Shown: positions 1 to 10,631, numbered from the stretch's first letter. The stretch: 64,000 nt of DNA from Peptococcaceae bacterium CEB3 (GCA_001029295.1 LDXJ01000046.1:1-64000); one strand, 5' to 3'. The notes: generated by a model from the sequence alone, not told the origin. Translations and numbers: made by a program.

Positions 1-285
1 GTCATGGCTCAATACAAGAAATATTCTCTGCTGATCATTGACGAATGGCTGCTCTATCCGCTGCAGGATATGGAGGCCCGGGATCTGCTTGAGATCATTG
101 AGTCCCGGTACAAAAAGGTATCTACCCTATTTTGCTCGCAGTTTGATATCCCGGGCTGGCGTGATAAGCTCGGCGATCCCATCCTCGCCGACGCCATATG
201 CGACCGCATTATCCACGATTCTTACACGATTGTGATCGACGGCAAGGACTCGATGCGGAAACGTAAAGGCATCTCGGAAGATTAG
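1..285 (+). CDS. istB: IstB-like ATP-binding protein, C-terminal part
   Basis: This is the last 90 or so residues of an IstB helper ATPase of an IS21 element, truncated by the window edge. IstB is an AAA+ relative of DnaC that helps the IstA transposase choose and capture target DNA. The visible part starts near the Walker B strand (LLIIDEWLLYPL, with the acidic DE pair) and continues with the sensor region (TLFCSQFDIPGW) and the family end pattern GDPILADAICDRIIHDSY. The reading frame ends at a normal stop. An apparent internal ATG at base 4 is not the true start. Confidence 0.9.
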   Translation, partial: VMAQYKKYSLLIIDEWLLYPLQDMEARDLLEIIESRYKKVSTLFCSQFDIPGWRDKLGDPILADAICDRIIHDSYTIVIDGKDSMRKRKGISED

Positions 286-543
286 AAGAGGAGCCTTCGG
301 CTCATCGGGCTCTGCCCGAACCCGAGGTTTAACGCATTCAGGTTTTCCGGGAGAGTGAGCGTTATGTATAACTGCAAAAAAGAAGAGTAATCCCCTGCGT
401 GGACGCATGGCATCACTCTCCCGCTAAACCCCGTAGCCGGCGCTCGTGTCGCTCCTCAGCGTTGCACTATCCTCCGCCACGGTAAAAAGCATGTTTATGA
501 TACCATTGGAACACGCCGACTTCAATGTACAACCCTCCCGGTG

Positions 544-607
544 ACACTGTTTAACTTGCGCGGCGCAGGTGTTCAATCTCGGCGGCGACACTGTTCAACT
601 TCGGCGG
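544..607 (+). repeat. IS21 terminal repeats
   Basis: Three related units lie in tandem: ACACTGTTTAACTT near 544, GGTGTTCAATCTCGGCGG near 569 and ACACTGTTCAACTTCGGCGG near 588. They share the core TGTT(C/T)AA and, in the last two, the GGCGG tail. This fits the multiple terminal binding sites of IS21-type elements and marks the right end of the element. Confidence 0.65.
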
Positions 608-678
608 TTGAGGTGTCTTTAGAAAACGGAATATGCACTCATCGGCCTCAGGCCCTTTTCTGACTCCAGTGAGCTCCC

Positions 679-770
679 AGAGTATCCTCGAATCCTGCCC
701 CCATTCCAGGATAAGGACTGGAACGGGAAGACCACTCCTCCACTAAACGCAATGCGGCTACGAATCGCTC
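679..770. repeat. Diverged direct repeat, copy A
   Basis: About 92 bases resemble the stretch at 13180-13272 in the same orientation. Shared blocks include ATCCTCGAATC, TAAGGACTGGAACG, CCTCCACTA and CGAATCGC. The copies have drifted and carry small gaps. No reading frame is kept, so this is probably the end or scar of an unidentified mobile element that once lay at both places. Confidence 0.6.
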
Positions 771-788
771 GCTACGCGAGCTAAGCAA

Positions 789-826
789 AACCCTGCTGGT
801 TCATCGACCAACAGGGTTATTTTTTG
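789..826 (+). terminator. Intrinsic terminator
   Basis: A hairpin with arms AACCCTG and TGGT pairing to ACCA and CAGGGTT around the loop TCATCG is followed by a run of T. This is a standard Rho-independent terminator reading rightward. No intact gene directly precedes it, so it is probably left over from a lost gene or from the IS scar just upstream. Confidence 0.75.
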
Positions 827-1428
827 GGTCCATTTCTACTTGACTGACGGACAGATCTAATCCGGGATAAAGTGACGGGCAACAAGAAGAGGACCGTCCC
901 CTGGATCGGCCCCCAAGGACAGTCCTCTTTCCTAACCCTTAAATCGACAGGAGTTCACCAATCCGCCGATCCGTCGCCTTTTAGACGCGAACATCAAGTC
1001 TACGACCGACCGAACCACCGGGCGTGCGTAAAGATGCTGCAGTTTGACTGCCCGTCCGAGCCTCCGCCATCCGTGCAGCCGGACTTTCCCTTGCCTCTTC
1101 ACTTGCCCCCTGATTGATCCGCTGTGGCATTGCAACCATAGCCCCATGATGCTGCGTTTGCATCCCATTAATAGCCGTGATCAATTTTCCCGCCTCCTTA
1201 TCTCTAAACGATTCGTTTCCTTAATCGTTAGAATATTTATATCATACCAGCTAAATTAAATGCAAATTAAATTATGCTAAAAACCGGGCGGTGTCTCGGT
1301 TAAACAACCGGTAAATAATTGTTTTGTCCGCCGTTCTGTTGTTAAGCGGATATACGAAAATGATCTTTCCATGGAACTCCCTCTCTGCAGTCCGTAGACA
1401 CGGAAGGTACTTCAAAACCTTATGGTAT
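827..1428. other. Non-coding, IS-scarred spacer
   Basis: No credible gene was found in these 600 bases. The short frames on both strands lack ribosome sites and recognisable protein patterns. The sequence shifts from GC-rich to AT-rich near 1200, which suggests a junction between DNA segments of different origin. Confidence 0.6.
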
Positions 1429-2191
1429 CTAGGTTCCAGGCACCTGTGGATGTCGTGCCTTTACTTTCGTAGACCTTTCCATCAGCCGCTTTCCACTCAA
1501 TGAGATGAACGTTCTCGAGCTCGGACAAAGTAGCCCAAGTTTGTCAGATCTCTGCTTCGGCCAGACGCACCAGGAGCAAAGCCAGCCCGCACAACAGGAC
1601 ATGGGCACAGATCCGATCGTCTTTCCGGTGGTAAACAGGTCGCAGCTCCAGGGTCGTTTTGAGCGTACGGAAAGCCCGCTCCACTTCCCAGGCACCTCCG
1701 GTCCTTTGCAACATCCGCAAGTTTTCCTCGGAGGAAAAACCCCTGTCAATCACGCTCACGACCCGTCCCAAATTCCAACCCGTCAGATCCCGCTTGACTT
1801 CGGGAATGACCGACATGTCGGAGGTGTTGCCGGGCCAGACCCAAGAGCGAATCGGAATCCCGTCCCGAGTAACCGCCAAGCCTATCACGATCTGGGACAG
1901 ATCCGGCCGACTGTACTTCGAGTGTCCCAGAGCCTTCAGGTCCTTCTCCTCATCCTCCCACTCGTCCATTTCAAAGTAAGTGAACGTGGTATCTTTGCCT
2001 GTGGATAAGCCCTGAAACCCGCATGAATATCGGCATCCATTTTTTTGGCGGATACCTAAATCCACGAAAAACTGTCGAAGCCGAGAAAAGGAACCAGGCA
2101 GCGGCAGCCAATATGCCCGCAACCTAGTTCTAGACTTGCTACGGAGGCGACGACAACGCAGACGGTCGAAAAAATGTCTTAGCACGGACAA
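1429..2191 (-). pseudogene. IS1634-type DDE transposase remnant
   Basis: The central part reads as an IS1634/IS4-like transposase, with TTFTYFEMDEWED, GIPIRSWVWPGNTSDMSVIP and the second catalytic aspartate region VVSVIDRGFSSEENLRMLQ. It then jumps directly to the final catalytic block VERAFRTLKTTLELRPVYH, so about a hundred residues are missing between RTGGAW and VERAFR. The last part (VHLIEWKAADGKVYESKG) is in another frame, because the first frame stops at LAEAEI. The N-terminal third is not recognisable. Truncation, internal deletion and frameshift together mean the protein cannot be active. Confidence 0.8.
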
Positions 2192-2311
2192 GTTCCACGC
2201 TTATAGCAAACGCCGGTGAATTCTGCCACGATATAAGCGTAGGTGAGCATATCAACCATAACCGAGCCAATTAGAGCACCGTTGCCGCCTACCTATCCAT
2301 AAACAAACTTT

Positions 2312-2967
2312 TTACCTAGCCTCATTGATGCTGGTGACAAAGGTCTTCGCCAAGCGGGTGATACTTGCGTAATCTCCCGTCTTTGCGCCCGCCGTAAGGC
2401 TGCCCCCCACGCCGACGGCAACTGCCCCAGCCTTGATCCACCCCTTGACATTGTCGATGCTAACGCCACCCGTCGGCATAAGATTACTTGCGGAAGTGGT
2501 CCTTTGATAGACTTGATGATCTGAGAACCGAAGGCTTCGCCGGGAAACACTTTGAGAATGTCAGCCCCCAGTTCCATTGCTTGAATCACACCCTCGATCG
2601 TCATCACTCCCGGCATGCAGGGGACCTGATAACGGTTGCAAAGTTTAATCGTCGCGGGATCGAGATAAGGGCTGACAACGTACTGAGCTCCGGCGAGAAT
2701 GGAGATCCTCGCCGTCTCCTGGTCGAGCACTGTTCCGGCTCCGATCATGATTTGATCAGGGGTATACACTTTCGCCAGTTCCTCAATGACTCGAGTCGCT
2801 CCGGGAACGGTATAAGTAATTTCGATTGCTGGGGCGCCGCCTTCTAAACAAGCTTCCATAATTTTCTTAGCGACAGTGGCATTTTCTGCCCTAACAACCA
2901 CCACTAGACCCGAACTCGTGATCTTGTTAAGAATGTCCCATTTTTTACTAACCCTCTCCATCGTCAT
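2312..2967 (-). pseudogene. eda: KDPG/KHG aldolase with one-base frameshift
   Basis: The product matches 2-keto-3-deoxy-6-phosphogluconate aldolase, a class I TIM-barrel enzyme that splits KDPG into pyruvate and glyceraldehyde 3-phosphate in the Entner-Doudoroff route. The catalytic glutamate (EIT, about residue 49) and the Schiff-base lysine (ADILKVFPGEAFG, about residue 139) are present. After GPLPQV the frame is lost near 2483-2487. Dropping one base back restores LMPTGGVSIDNVKGW and GAVAVGVGGSLT and a natural end SINEAR with stop at 2312-2314. One missing A in an A run explains it. This is a pseudogene, unless it is a sequencing error. It would be the last gene of the local minus-strand group. 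Confidence 0.85.
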
Positions 2968-3051
2968 TCGTTCTGTTTCGGATTGGCCGCAATCTCCCAG
3001 TTGCGACGGCCCCTCTGAGATACTTTGGTCTGGCGCTTACGTTTCCCGTCC

Positions 3052-4062
3052 CTACCTCACACGTTTTGAGACGCTGCTCGAGCCTTCATAGGGAACCTTA
3101 TAATTGGTAAAGGCCCTCGCTGGGTTAGCAACAGTGAACTTCTGCAGAGTACTTTCCGGCAAACCATAGTTTCTTAACAGTGGAACAAAGGTAGCGGAGA
3201 TGTAATCAAGGCCCATGGCCCCGCCATAGCTTTTCAGACGTTCCCGAGTGGTGTCAAGACCTATGAGAATTTGATCCTCATACCGATGTTCGACCATTGT
3301 GAGGATGAATCTTGCCTCTTCCTCATCTGAGTGATATTTGAATCGACCGATAGTATCGAACTCCAGGTATACTCCTGATTGAGCCACCTCAAGATGATAT
3401 TGAACATCTTGCAACGCGCGGTCCAGATGGCAGATGATAATTGATTGTGCCGGAATGCCGTGGTCTAAAAATAACTTGACTTGCTCCAATGCGCCAACAC
3501 CCATTTCCGTGTGGCTAATAACAGGCAGGCCCGTTTCCTCGGAAGCCTCGCAGGCTGCCACAAATAGTCTCTGGTAGGGCCCCTTCACCCCTTGAGTATC
3601 TGAGGCTGTCTTAATAACCCCGGGTCGTGCCTTGGTCCGACGGGTGGGACGATGTTCGTCAGCGTCGGTATACATGCCGTGCTCATATTCACTAGCAAAA
3701 ATTTGCGCAATTTCCGTCTCGCTCAAGCTGTGAATCCAATGGTCATCCGGGTAAAAACAAAGTTTGTGGAAACCTGTTGAAGCGATAACGTGGACTCCTG
3801 ATTCAGCCGAAGCTTTTTCCAGAAAATGAGCCATACGACCACACCCGACCGGTTGAGCGTCAACAATGGCGCCTCCGCCGACTGACTTAAACAAAAGGAG
3901 TTCATCCAGCGTTTTTTTGTAGTCCTCCATACGCAGGGCAGGATTCAACTCAGCCGAACGTCCAGCGGCTAAGAACAGATGTTCATGGCTGTGACAAAAC
4001 CCCAAGCTGCTCGGTGAAATCGGACCGGAAACTGTCATGATTGAAGGACCGCATACCGTCAT
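3052..4062 (-). CDS. Phosphotriesterase-family metal hydrolase
   Basis: This is an amidohydrolase-fold protein of the phosphotriesterase family, whose members hydrolyse lactones and phosphate or carboxyl esters with two metals. All ligand motifs are present: the HxH pair in CHSHEHLF near the start, the candidate carboxylated lysine in RPGVIKTA, histidines in VISHTE and ICHLDR, and the aspartate in IGLDTT. The ATG at 4062 is preferred over the one at 4080, because AAAGGGATGGGG lies a few bases upstream of it. Its place between sugar-acid dehydrogenases and KDPG aldolase suggests a sugar lactonase, but the substrate cannot be read from the sequence. Confidence 0.8.
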   Translation of the reverse strand: MTVCGPSIMTVSGPISPSSLGFCHSHEHLFLAAGRSAELNPALRMEDYKKTLDELLLFKSVGGGAIVDAQPVGCGRMAHFLEKASAESGVHVIASTGFHKLCFYPDDHWIHSLSETEIAQIFASEYEHGMYTDADEHRPTRRTKARPGVIKTASDTQGVKGPYQRLFVAACEASEETGLPVISHTEMGVGALEQVKLFLDHGIPAQSIIICHLDRALQDVQYHLEVAQSGVYLEFDTIGRFKYHSDEEEARFILTMVEHRYEDQILIGLDTTRERLKSYGGAMGLDYISATFVPLLRNYGLPESTLQKFTVANPARAFTNYKVPYEGSSSVSKRVR

Positions 4063-4155
4063 TAACCCCATCCCTTTCATGCGAACGATTTATGCCGGTT
4101 GTTTTCGAACCCGGGCTAGGCCAGCAGATATAATCCTCCCCTACTCTCGGTAGAT

Positions 4156-4362
4156 TCAGTCCATTGAAAAATCCCTAAAGTGTTCATCCAGAGCCGCCTT
4201 CCTCAGTTCGGCCCGTTCGTACCCCGACATGGCCAGGATATGGGCGAAGGCTACCTCTAACACATCAAACCCCAAGTCCGCAACTTTGTTTAGATAATAG
4301 AGGTAATTCGCACTCCAGTCCCGTGTCCAATAAGCAAAGTAAATACCGACTTTGTTCACCAA
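4156..4362 (-). pseudogene. Sugar epimerase/isomerase, N-terminal stub
   Basis: The first 60 residues resemble the start of D-tagatose 3-epimerase/xylose-isomerase-like TIM barrels (KVGIYFAYWTRDW, then YLNKVADLGFDVLEVAF). Family members are around 290 residues, but this frame stops after 68. The sequence between it and the next gene shows no continuation, so roughly three quarters of the gene has been deleted. It starts two bases beyond the upstream dehydrogenase gene, with an AGGAGGAAG ribosome site and a TTG or GTG start, showing that it was once part of the same operon. Confidence 0.75.
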
Positions 4363-4363
4363 C

Positions 4364-5380
4364 TCACTTCCTCCTTCCCTGCCAGTTCAAGGATAGACCC
4401 CAATAACACTCCGAATTCCCAAAAAAGCCGTTGAGAATATACTGACATCCTTTCCCCGATAATACATCAATAAGATTTTGCACCGCCAGCATACCCATTT
4501 TGCCCACAGCCTCCACCGTATGTGCCCCAGTATGCGGTGTGGTCACCACGTTTTCCAGTGCGAACAAAGGGGAATTTCCCGGGGGCTCCTGCTCAAAGGC
4601 ATCAAGTCCCAGGCCTCCTAGCTTGCCTGATTTCAGGGCTTCCAAGGCGGCCGCTTCGTCGATGAGGCCACCCCTCGCTGTATTGACAAGGATAGCGCCT
4701 TTTTTCATTCCCGCCAACACTTCACGATTAATCAGATTCCGGGTTTGTTCATTTAACGGCACGTGCAGCGAAATGAAATCGGCCTTTTGCAGAAGCTCGT
4801 CTAAGCTCACGCTTTGAATGCTGTTTTGATCTGCATATTCCCGATCAGCAAAGGGATCATAGGCCAGAACCCGCATCGAAAAGCCCCTTCCTCGTATGGC
4901 GACACATTTACCAATGGCCCCCAGCCCGATGATTCCCAGCGTTTTCCCACACAGCTCAACCCCGCTGGTCCTAGGCCACTCGCCTTCTTTCACCTTCCTG
5001 TCCAGGAAAGAAATCTTTCGCGCGGCCGCAAGCATCAGCCCGAAGGTCAATTCCGCCACAGCCTCGGAGTTGACACCGGGGGTATTGGTCACCGCAATGC
5101 CTTTTTCAAAAGCGGCTTGCAGGTCTACCCTGTCGCAGCCCGCCCCATATCGCGAGATTACCTTCAAAGAAGATGGTGCATTTCTTAGGACTCGGGAGGT
5201 TATATGATCCAGACCGGCAATATAACCATCCACGCCTTCCAGCAGCCCTGACACTTCGTCTTCGTGTAGAGGCCGGTCGAGCGGATTGTAGACGATGTCA
5301 TCGGCAAATTTCTCAAGCATGTCTTTCGCCACGGACCTATGCTTTTGGCAAAAGGACGTGGGAGTGACAAGAATCCTCAA
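4364..5380 (-). CDS. D-isomer 2-hydroxyacid dehydrogenase (PGDH-like)
   Basis: The 338-residue protein belongs to the NAD-dependent D-2-hydroxyacid dehydrogenases, which interconvert 2-hydroxy and 2-keto acids. It shows the nucleotide loop GLGAIGK, the catalytic arginine in NTARGGLID, the glutamate in FEQEPP and the histidine in TPHTGAHT. It lacks the ACT domain of many SerA proteins. The last 20 or so residues (after YILNG) do not look like the family and may be run-on sequence. Start is TTG after GAGGTGAAGG. In this operon a sugar-acid substrate is more likely than 3-phosphoglycerate. Confidence 0.8.
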   Translation of the reverse strand: MRILVTPTSFCQKHRSVAKDMLEKFADDIVYNPLDRPLHEDEVSGLLEGVDGYIAGLDHITSRVLRNAPSSLKVISRYGAGCDRVDLQAAFEKGIAVTNTPGVNSEAVAELTFGLMLAAARKISFLDRKVKEGEWPRTSGVELCGKTLGIIGLGAIGKCVAIRGRGFSMRVLAYDPFADREYADQNSIQSVSLDELLQKADFISLHVPLNEQTRNLINREVLAGMKKGAILVNTARGGLIDEAAALEALKSGKLGGLGLDAFEQEPPGNSPLFALENVVTTPHTGAHTVEAVGKMGMLAVQNLIDVLSGKGCQYILNGFFGNSECYWGLSLNWQGRRK

Positions 5381-5391
5381 GGCCCTTCACC

Positions 5392-5982
5392 TCATTTCCA
5401 ATTCGGATTATCCACAACGGACGGAGTGCCCTCCATTTCGACTATGAGCTTCCGGTATCCTTTCTTTTCTATCGTTCCATAATCGTGTCCCGCATCCCCG
5501 CGAAAAGCGAAAAATGTCACCAGCGGTTCGTTTCCAACGTTGATACTGCGGTGAGCATACCTTATGGCGCAATATACCGCCTGGCCTGGCCGCAATTCCT
5601 CCGTTTTCCAATCTCCCTCCGGATTTTCAAGAAGCATGAAGCCTTGCCCTTGAAGGCAGATGTATACTTCCGCCGTATCCAGAACGTTGTGAAAATGTCC
5701 TTTGGTCATGAAATACTCGTTTCCCACCTTGCCAGGGTAGACAATGCTCGTGCCAAAGGCAATGTCTCCCGCGTTCTCCGGCGTCCCTAATTCGTAAAAT
5801 TCATACACGAGTGAATCGTCCGCATCAAGCATCTTGTTATACGCCTCGTCATTAAAGTACATGTGCTTCATGTTGGAAAGCCTCCTCTGGCTCGGCTTCC
5901 GCGTATCCGACAATCCCTTTAAGAGATTAAAATAAATGCTAAACGGTTTGGCAAAGTCAATATAATCCTCTGCACCGCTCAT
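5392..5982 (-). CDS. pgi: Glucose-6-phosphate isomerase, cupin type
   Basis: This 196-residue protein matches the archaeal-type cupin phosphoglucose isomerase, a metal enzyme that interconverts glucose 6-phosphate and fructose 6-phosphate. The metal-site motif is clear (TKGHFHN followed by AEVYICLQGQG), as are the second cupin strand (GQAVYCAIRYAHRSINVG) and the family block TFFAFRGDAGHDYG. A strong AGAGGAGG site precedes the ATG. It lies just downstream of the AroE-like gene in a tight operon. A related but shorter cupin occurs at 23807-24229. Confidence 0.88.
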   Translation of the reverse strand: MSGAEDYIDFAKPFSIYFNLLKGLSDTRKPSQRRLSNMKHMYFNDEAYNKMLDADDSLVYEFYELGTPENAGDIAFGTSIVYPGKVGNEYFMTKGHFHNVLDTAEVYICLQGQGFMLLENPEGDWKTEELRPGQAVYCAIRYAHRSINVGNEPLVTFFAFRGDAGHDYGTIEKKGYRKLIVEMEGTPSVVDNPNWK

Positions 5983-5996
5983 CTTCTATTCCTCCT

Positions 5997-6938
5997 CTAG
6001 CCAATACTGTTGGCAATCTCAACAAGCCTGTGGAAGCCCTCGGCCTCCATGCCCAGATGAAAAACTTCGAAAATCACCTGGGTCCAGCCCTGAATGAAAT
6101 AAATCCAGCCATCCTCCACCTGAAGGCTGTTTCGCTCCTTTTGTGCGTTTGCCTGTTGCAGAAAATCTAAGTCACCGCGATAATTCAGTTCCCAGACCAG
6201 ACTGTTTTCCGGGAACACACCGCCGGACGTGATGGGCGAACCCGGAGTATCCTTGCCCCGGCCTGTGGCATTCACAACCAGTGAATAAGGTTTCATTCCG
6301 TTCATAATCGCATCATTCTGCTCTTCCGTGGGACATTCGTGATATTCAAGTGCAACCTCCGGATTAATCCCGTCGAGCTTTTCTTGAGCAGACTTGAGTC
6401 TAGGTTTGCTTCGATTGCTAATGATGATTTTAGCAGGGATATCGTCGCCATGATCCTTTTTCATAAGATAAGAGGCTATGGCCAGCGCACTTCCCCCCGC
6501 CCCCATAATAAAAACCTCGCCATGATGTTCTCGCCAAAAACCTTTCGGGATAAATGCTTTCATAGCTAAGCCGCTGGATATGGGATCCTTGGCGTGCCCT
6601 TCCAGTCTGCCATCTTTCTTGGATATGGAGGAGAGTTCCCCAAACCTGACGGCGTAAGGGTCTAAGTTGTCGAATAATTCCCTTGCCGCATGATAGAGGT
6701 CAATCTTATGGGTCGTCACCAGGGCACCCAGTGAAAGTGGATCGTTTTTGATAAAGACCACGGCCTCACGGTACTCTTCCGGCTTAGCATGAATCTTTAT
6801 ATCGATGCCCTTGATGATCGCGTCCTTGAGACCCAGCTCTTTCGCCCACAAGGGGAACAGTTTCATGATAGATGATTGTGTCGTCGTGACTCCGATAAAA
6901 TACATGGTCGGTTGTGTTGCTTCGTCGAGTAACATCAT
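5997..6938 (-). CDS. Shikimate dehydrogenase-like oxidoreductase
   Basis: The protein has the AroE layout: an N-terminal substrate domain ending with the catalytic-lysine motif (LGALVTTHKIDLYHAA) and a C-terminal NAD(P) domain with the loop FIMGAGGSALAIA. It is 313 residues, longer than typical AroE at about 270, and the usual NVTIPHK motif is altered to LVTTHK. Together with the sugar operon around it, this argues for a specialised quinate/shikimate-like dehydrogenase acting on a carbohydrate acid rather than the biosynthetic enzyme. Start ATG follows AAAGGAGAC. Confidence 0.7.
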   Translation of the reverse strand: MMLLDEATQPTMYFIGVTTTQSSIMKLFPLWAKELGLKDAIIKGIDIKIHAKPEEYREAVVFIKNDPLSLGALVTTHKIDLYHAARELFDNLDPYAVRFGELSSISKKDGRLEGHAKDPISSGLAMKAFIPKGFWREHHGEVFIMGAGGSALAIASYLMKKDHGDDIPAKIIISNRSKPRLKSAQEKLDGINPEVALEYHECPTEEQNDAIMNGMKPYSLVVNATGRGKDTPGSPITSGGVFPENSLVWELNYRGDLDFLQQANAQKERNSLQVEDGWIYFIQGWTQVIFEVFHLGMEAEGFHRLVEIANSIG

Positions 6939-6995
6939 GGCTGTCTCCTTTGTTTTTATTTCTGCACCATCGTCACCTTGTTGCCGGCATTGCTT

Positions 6996-7484
6996 TCAGA
7001 GCTTGGCCACGCAAACTTCTATGCCTGCTGCTTCAAATTCGGCCAAATCGCTCTCAGTAATTTTATCGTCGGTGATCAGGCGCTGAACTGCCGCTATGGG
7101 TACAATTTGAACAAAGCCGTTGTTCCTGATTTTACTGCTGTCACTCAACACGGTAACTTCGGACGCTATATCGATCATGGTCTTCTTGACTTCAGCCTGA
7201 TTGAAGTCCGGAGTCGTCAAGCCCTTTTTCACCGTAATGCCATTAGTCGCCATGAAAGCCTTATCGACGTTCAGCCCCTCCAGCGAGCGGATGGCCGTAG
7301 GTCCAACCGTGCAATGGAAATTCCTGCGCACAGCACCCCCAACCAGGATGAGATTAACATCGGCATAATTCTCCAAGTAACTGGCAATGACCATGTCGTT
7401 CACCACGACCGTAAGCCCCTTCTGGTAGGGAAAACGGCAATAGAACGGCCTAGCTTTTCCTGCCCCCTCATGGTCAACGATCAC
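6996..7484 (-). pseudogene. DeoR-family regulator lacking its HTH
   Basis: The 162-residue frame is the effector-binding half of a DeoR-type sugar repressor: LTVVVNDMVIASYL, ILVGGAVRRNFHCTVGP, LNVDKAFMATNGI, GLTTPDFNQAEVKK and LSDSSKI. The N-terminal winged helix-turn-helix of about 60-90 residues is absent. The frame stays open upstream to about 7550, but those residues do not resemble DeoR and seem to come from fused foreign DNA. Without the DNA-binding part it cannot repress, so the neighbouring operon may be constitutively expressed or silent. Confidence 0.8.
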
Positions 7485-7647
7485 CTCATAGTAGTGTGTT
7501 CCGCTTAGGGTAGCGCTTTTTCTCCCCTTCGTGCCTCAAGACTTTATGTAAGTCACGGGCATTTAGGGGATAACTCATGGATATGTCGGTCTGTGGTCCA
7601 TGCCCGACGGGATACCTATTTGTAGGTAGTCTAGCGACTAAGTCCTT

Positions 7648-9050
<1,403 letters not shown>

Positions 9051-9078
9051 TTAGTTTCGGTTTAATTGTGACACTTCG

Positions 9079-9224
9079 CGCCTGTCAAGAGGCGGCGATA
9101 GCAGAGACGAAGTCCTTGCTCTTGACGGGCTGGTGTACCCAGACCCTTTTGTCTCAGAACAGTTTAAGGCTGTTCTGCTGGCTCCCGCCGAGGGCAGGGG
9201 ATTGGGGGCTGGCCCGCCCCCAAT
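9079..9224 (-). ncRNA. Structured 3' region of IS110 element 1
   Basis: Downstream of the transposase, three perfect hairpins follow one another: CGCCT/AGGCG at 9079-9094, CAGAACAG/CTGTTCTG at 9155-9177 and ATTGGGGGC/GCCCCCAAT at 9201-9224. IS110-type elements encode a guide RNA (bridge RNA or seekRNA) in a non-coding end, and this is a candidate. The evidence is structure and position only; no guide loops were matched to a target. Confidence 0.35.
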
Positions 9225-9231
9225 CTTGTCA

Positions 9232-10457
9232 CTAAGCCACATGTTGCAACTGCGAACCAATGACTTTCACGGGATCATATGGTTTCCTCTGATTTCCTAG
9301 AGCAAAGAGAATCCGAATTAACTTAGCGCATAGGGCCACGATGGACTGCTTTTTCTTCAAAGGATTTTCCGTGGTGCGGGTCGTGTAATACTCGTGCAAC
9401 TGTTTAAACTCGGGGTTCTTTGCAACAAGTACTAGTACTGCCCGGAACAGTAAGGCTCGAAGCCGCGGGCGCCCACGCTTCGTGATTTGTGTTTTCCCTT
9501 TGTGTTTCCCTGAAGTATTCTCTTTGAGGTTGATCCCTGCCAGCTTAATGATTTGTTGAGGATGCCTGTAATTATTCAGCCTCCCAACTTCGGCAAGGAA
9601 TCCGGCAACCGTTATCCAGCCAATCCCCTTCATGCTCATCATCTCTTCAGTGCCAGGAATCTGCGCTAGGATGCTATTCACACGGGCATCTTAAGCTCCT
9701 CACGAGCCATTGTAAGGCCCTGAGTTAGCCCTACTGATGTTTTGGCCGTCTCGACCAAGAGGCTTGCTCTCTTGACACCTACCACCCTTTTTACTTCTAT
9801 TTTCCATTGGGCTACTATCTCCGTAACCCCCTTAGCGGAAACGTCTTGCGGCAGAGGAAAATGTTCAAGTGTCAGCAGGGATGCCTTTCCTTCCCATTTC
9901 TTAAACACAGTCAAGTACTCTGGAAAGTATCGGTCCAGCCAGTTGTGAACTTGGTTTTTAACCTTATTCAGGTTCGCATTAACCCGGTCTCGCTGGACCA
10001 TGGCAACCCGCGATTCGGCATACTCAGCGGTAAGGAAAATCGGCTCAGAGTACCGTCCGTCTTTGACAAGCTGCGCAATCACCCTGGCATCCTTAACATC
10101 GTTCTTGGTCGGAGAATTGTCATAGAGTTCTTTGCTCTTTTTCACATGCATGGGATTTACGACAACCACTTTTATGCCGGCTTCACGCAAGAACTGGGCT
10201 AGCGGTAGCCAGTAGTGGCCCGTTGGTTCCATGCCAAAGATAACGTCAGTTTTACCGTTGGCTTGTTTAAGTCCGTCCACCCAAGCCAGCAGTGCAGTGA
10301 ATCCCTTATGGGTATTTTCAAAGATCAAATGCCAGCCTAGTTCAATACCTCTGAAATCCTCAGCTCTTGCGACGTGCTTATGCTTAGCCACGTCTGCACC
10401 AACGATTAATGTTTTTTCCGTGATTTGCTCAATCCGCCGTCGTTGAGTATAATTCAT
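9232..10457 (-). pseudogene. IS110 transposase in two overlapping frames
   Basis: The N-terminal part (9678-10457, 259 residues) carries the RuvC-like DEDD domain: GADVAKHKHVARA, FGMEPTGHYWLPLA and KNDVKDARVIAQL. The C-terminal part (9232-9681, 149 residues) carries the transposase_20 domain with the serine region (MSMKGIGWITVAGFLAEVG, KLAGINLKENTSGKHKGKT). Added together they give the usual length of about 400. The first frame ends at KMPV-stop and the second opens at an overlapping GTG, in a different frame. This is most simply a one-base frameshift that inactivates the protein; programmed frameshifting is possible but no slippery run is evident. Confidence 0.8.
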
Positions 10458-10469
10458 CTGTATAAATCC

Positions 10470-10516
10470 GCCTTTCTGCGAAAGGCACCGATGGGGTTAT
10501 GAAACCAAAACCCATC
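10470..10516 (-). ncRNA. Hairpins in the 5' region of IS110 element 1
   Basis: Just upstream of the transposase start lie a perfect hairpin (GCCTTTC, loop TGC, GAAAGGC; 10470-10486) and a second imperfect one (GATGGGGTT to AAACCCATC; 10490-10516). This leader could hold part of an IS110 guide RNA or regulate transposase translation. Assignment is tentative. Confidence 0.3.
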
Positions 10517-10631
10517 ATCCTTTCACTCTTTTTGTGTTATCCTCCTCTTGTAGGCCACTGGTATACTACAGAACCCGAGGAGATGAGTGGCGGGGCTGTA
10601 TAGCGGCAACCCCGTATATCTATATGGTGTC

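Larger units (their letters stand above)
1..607 (+). mobile_element. IS21-family element, right-hand part
   Basis: The window opens inside an IS21-type element: the C-terminal part of the IstB helper ATPase is followed by about 260 bases of non-coding DNA and a cluster of short repeats containing TGTTCAA or TGTTTAA at 544-607. Repeated motifs at the ends are typical of IS21 elements, where they bind the transposase. The left part, including istA, lies outside the window. The exact right end is not defined; 607 is simply the last repeat seen. Confidence 0.7.
9060..10560 (-). mobile_element. IS110-family element 1
   Basis: An IS110-type transposase in two frames is flanked by structured non-coding DNA on both sides: three hairpins at 9079-9224 and two at 10470-10516. 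Elements of this family lack terminal inverted repeats, so the ends cannot be placed exactly. It lies head to head with a second IS110 element, sharing an intergenic region of about 300 bases. Confidence 0.7.

Noticed and set aside
872-1259. Several short frames on both strands
   Set aside because: No ribosome sites, no recognisable motifs and strong overlap with one another.
1429-1749. Minus-strand 106-codon frame as a separate gene
   Set aside because: It is an out-of-frame reading of the IS1634-type remnant; the real residual motifs are in other frames.
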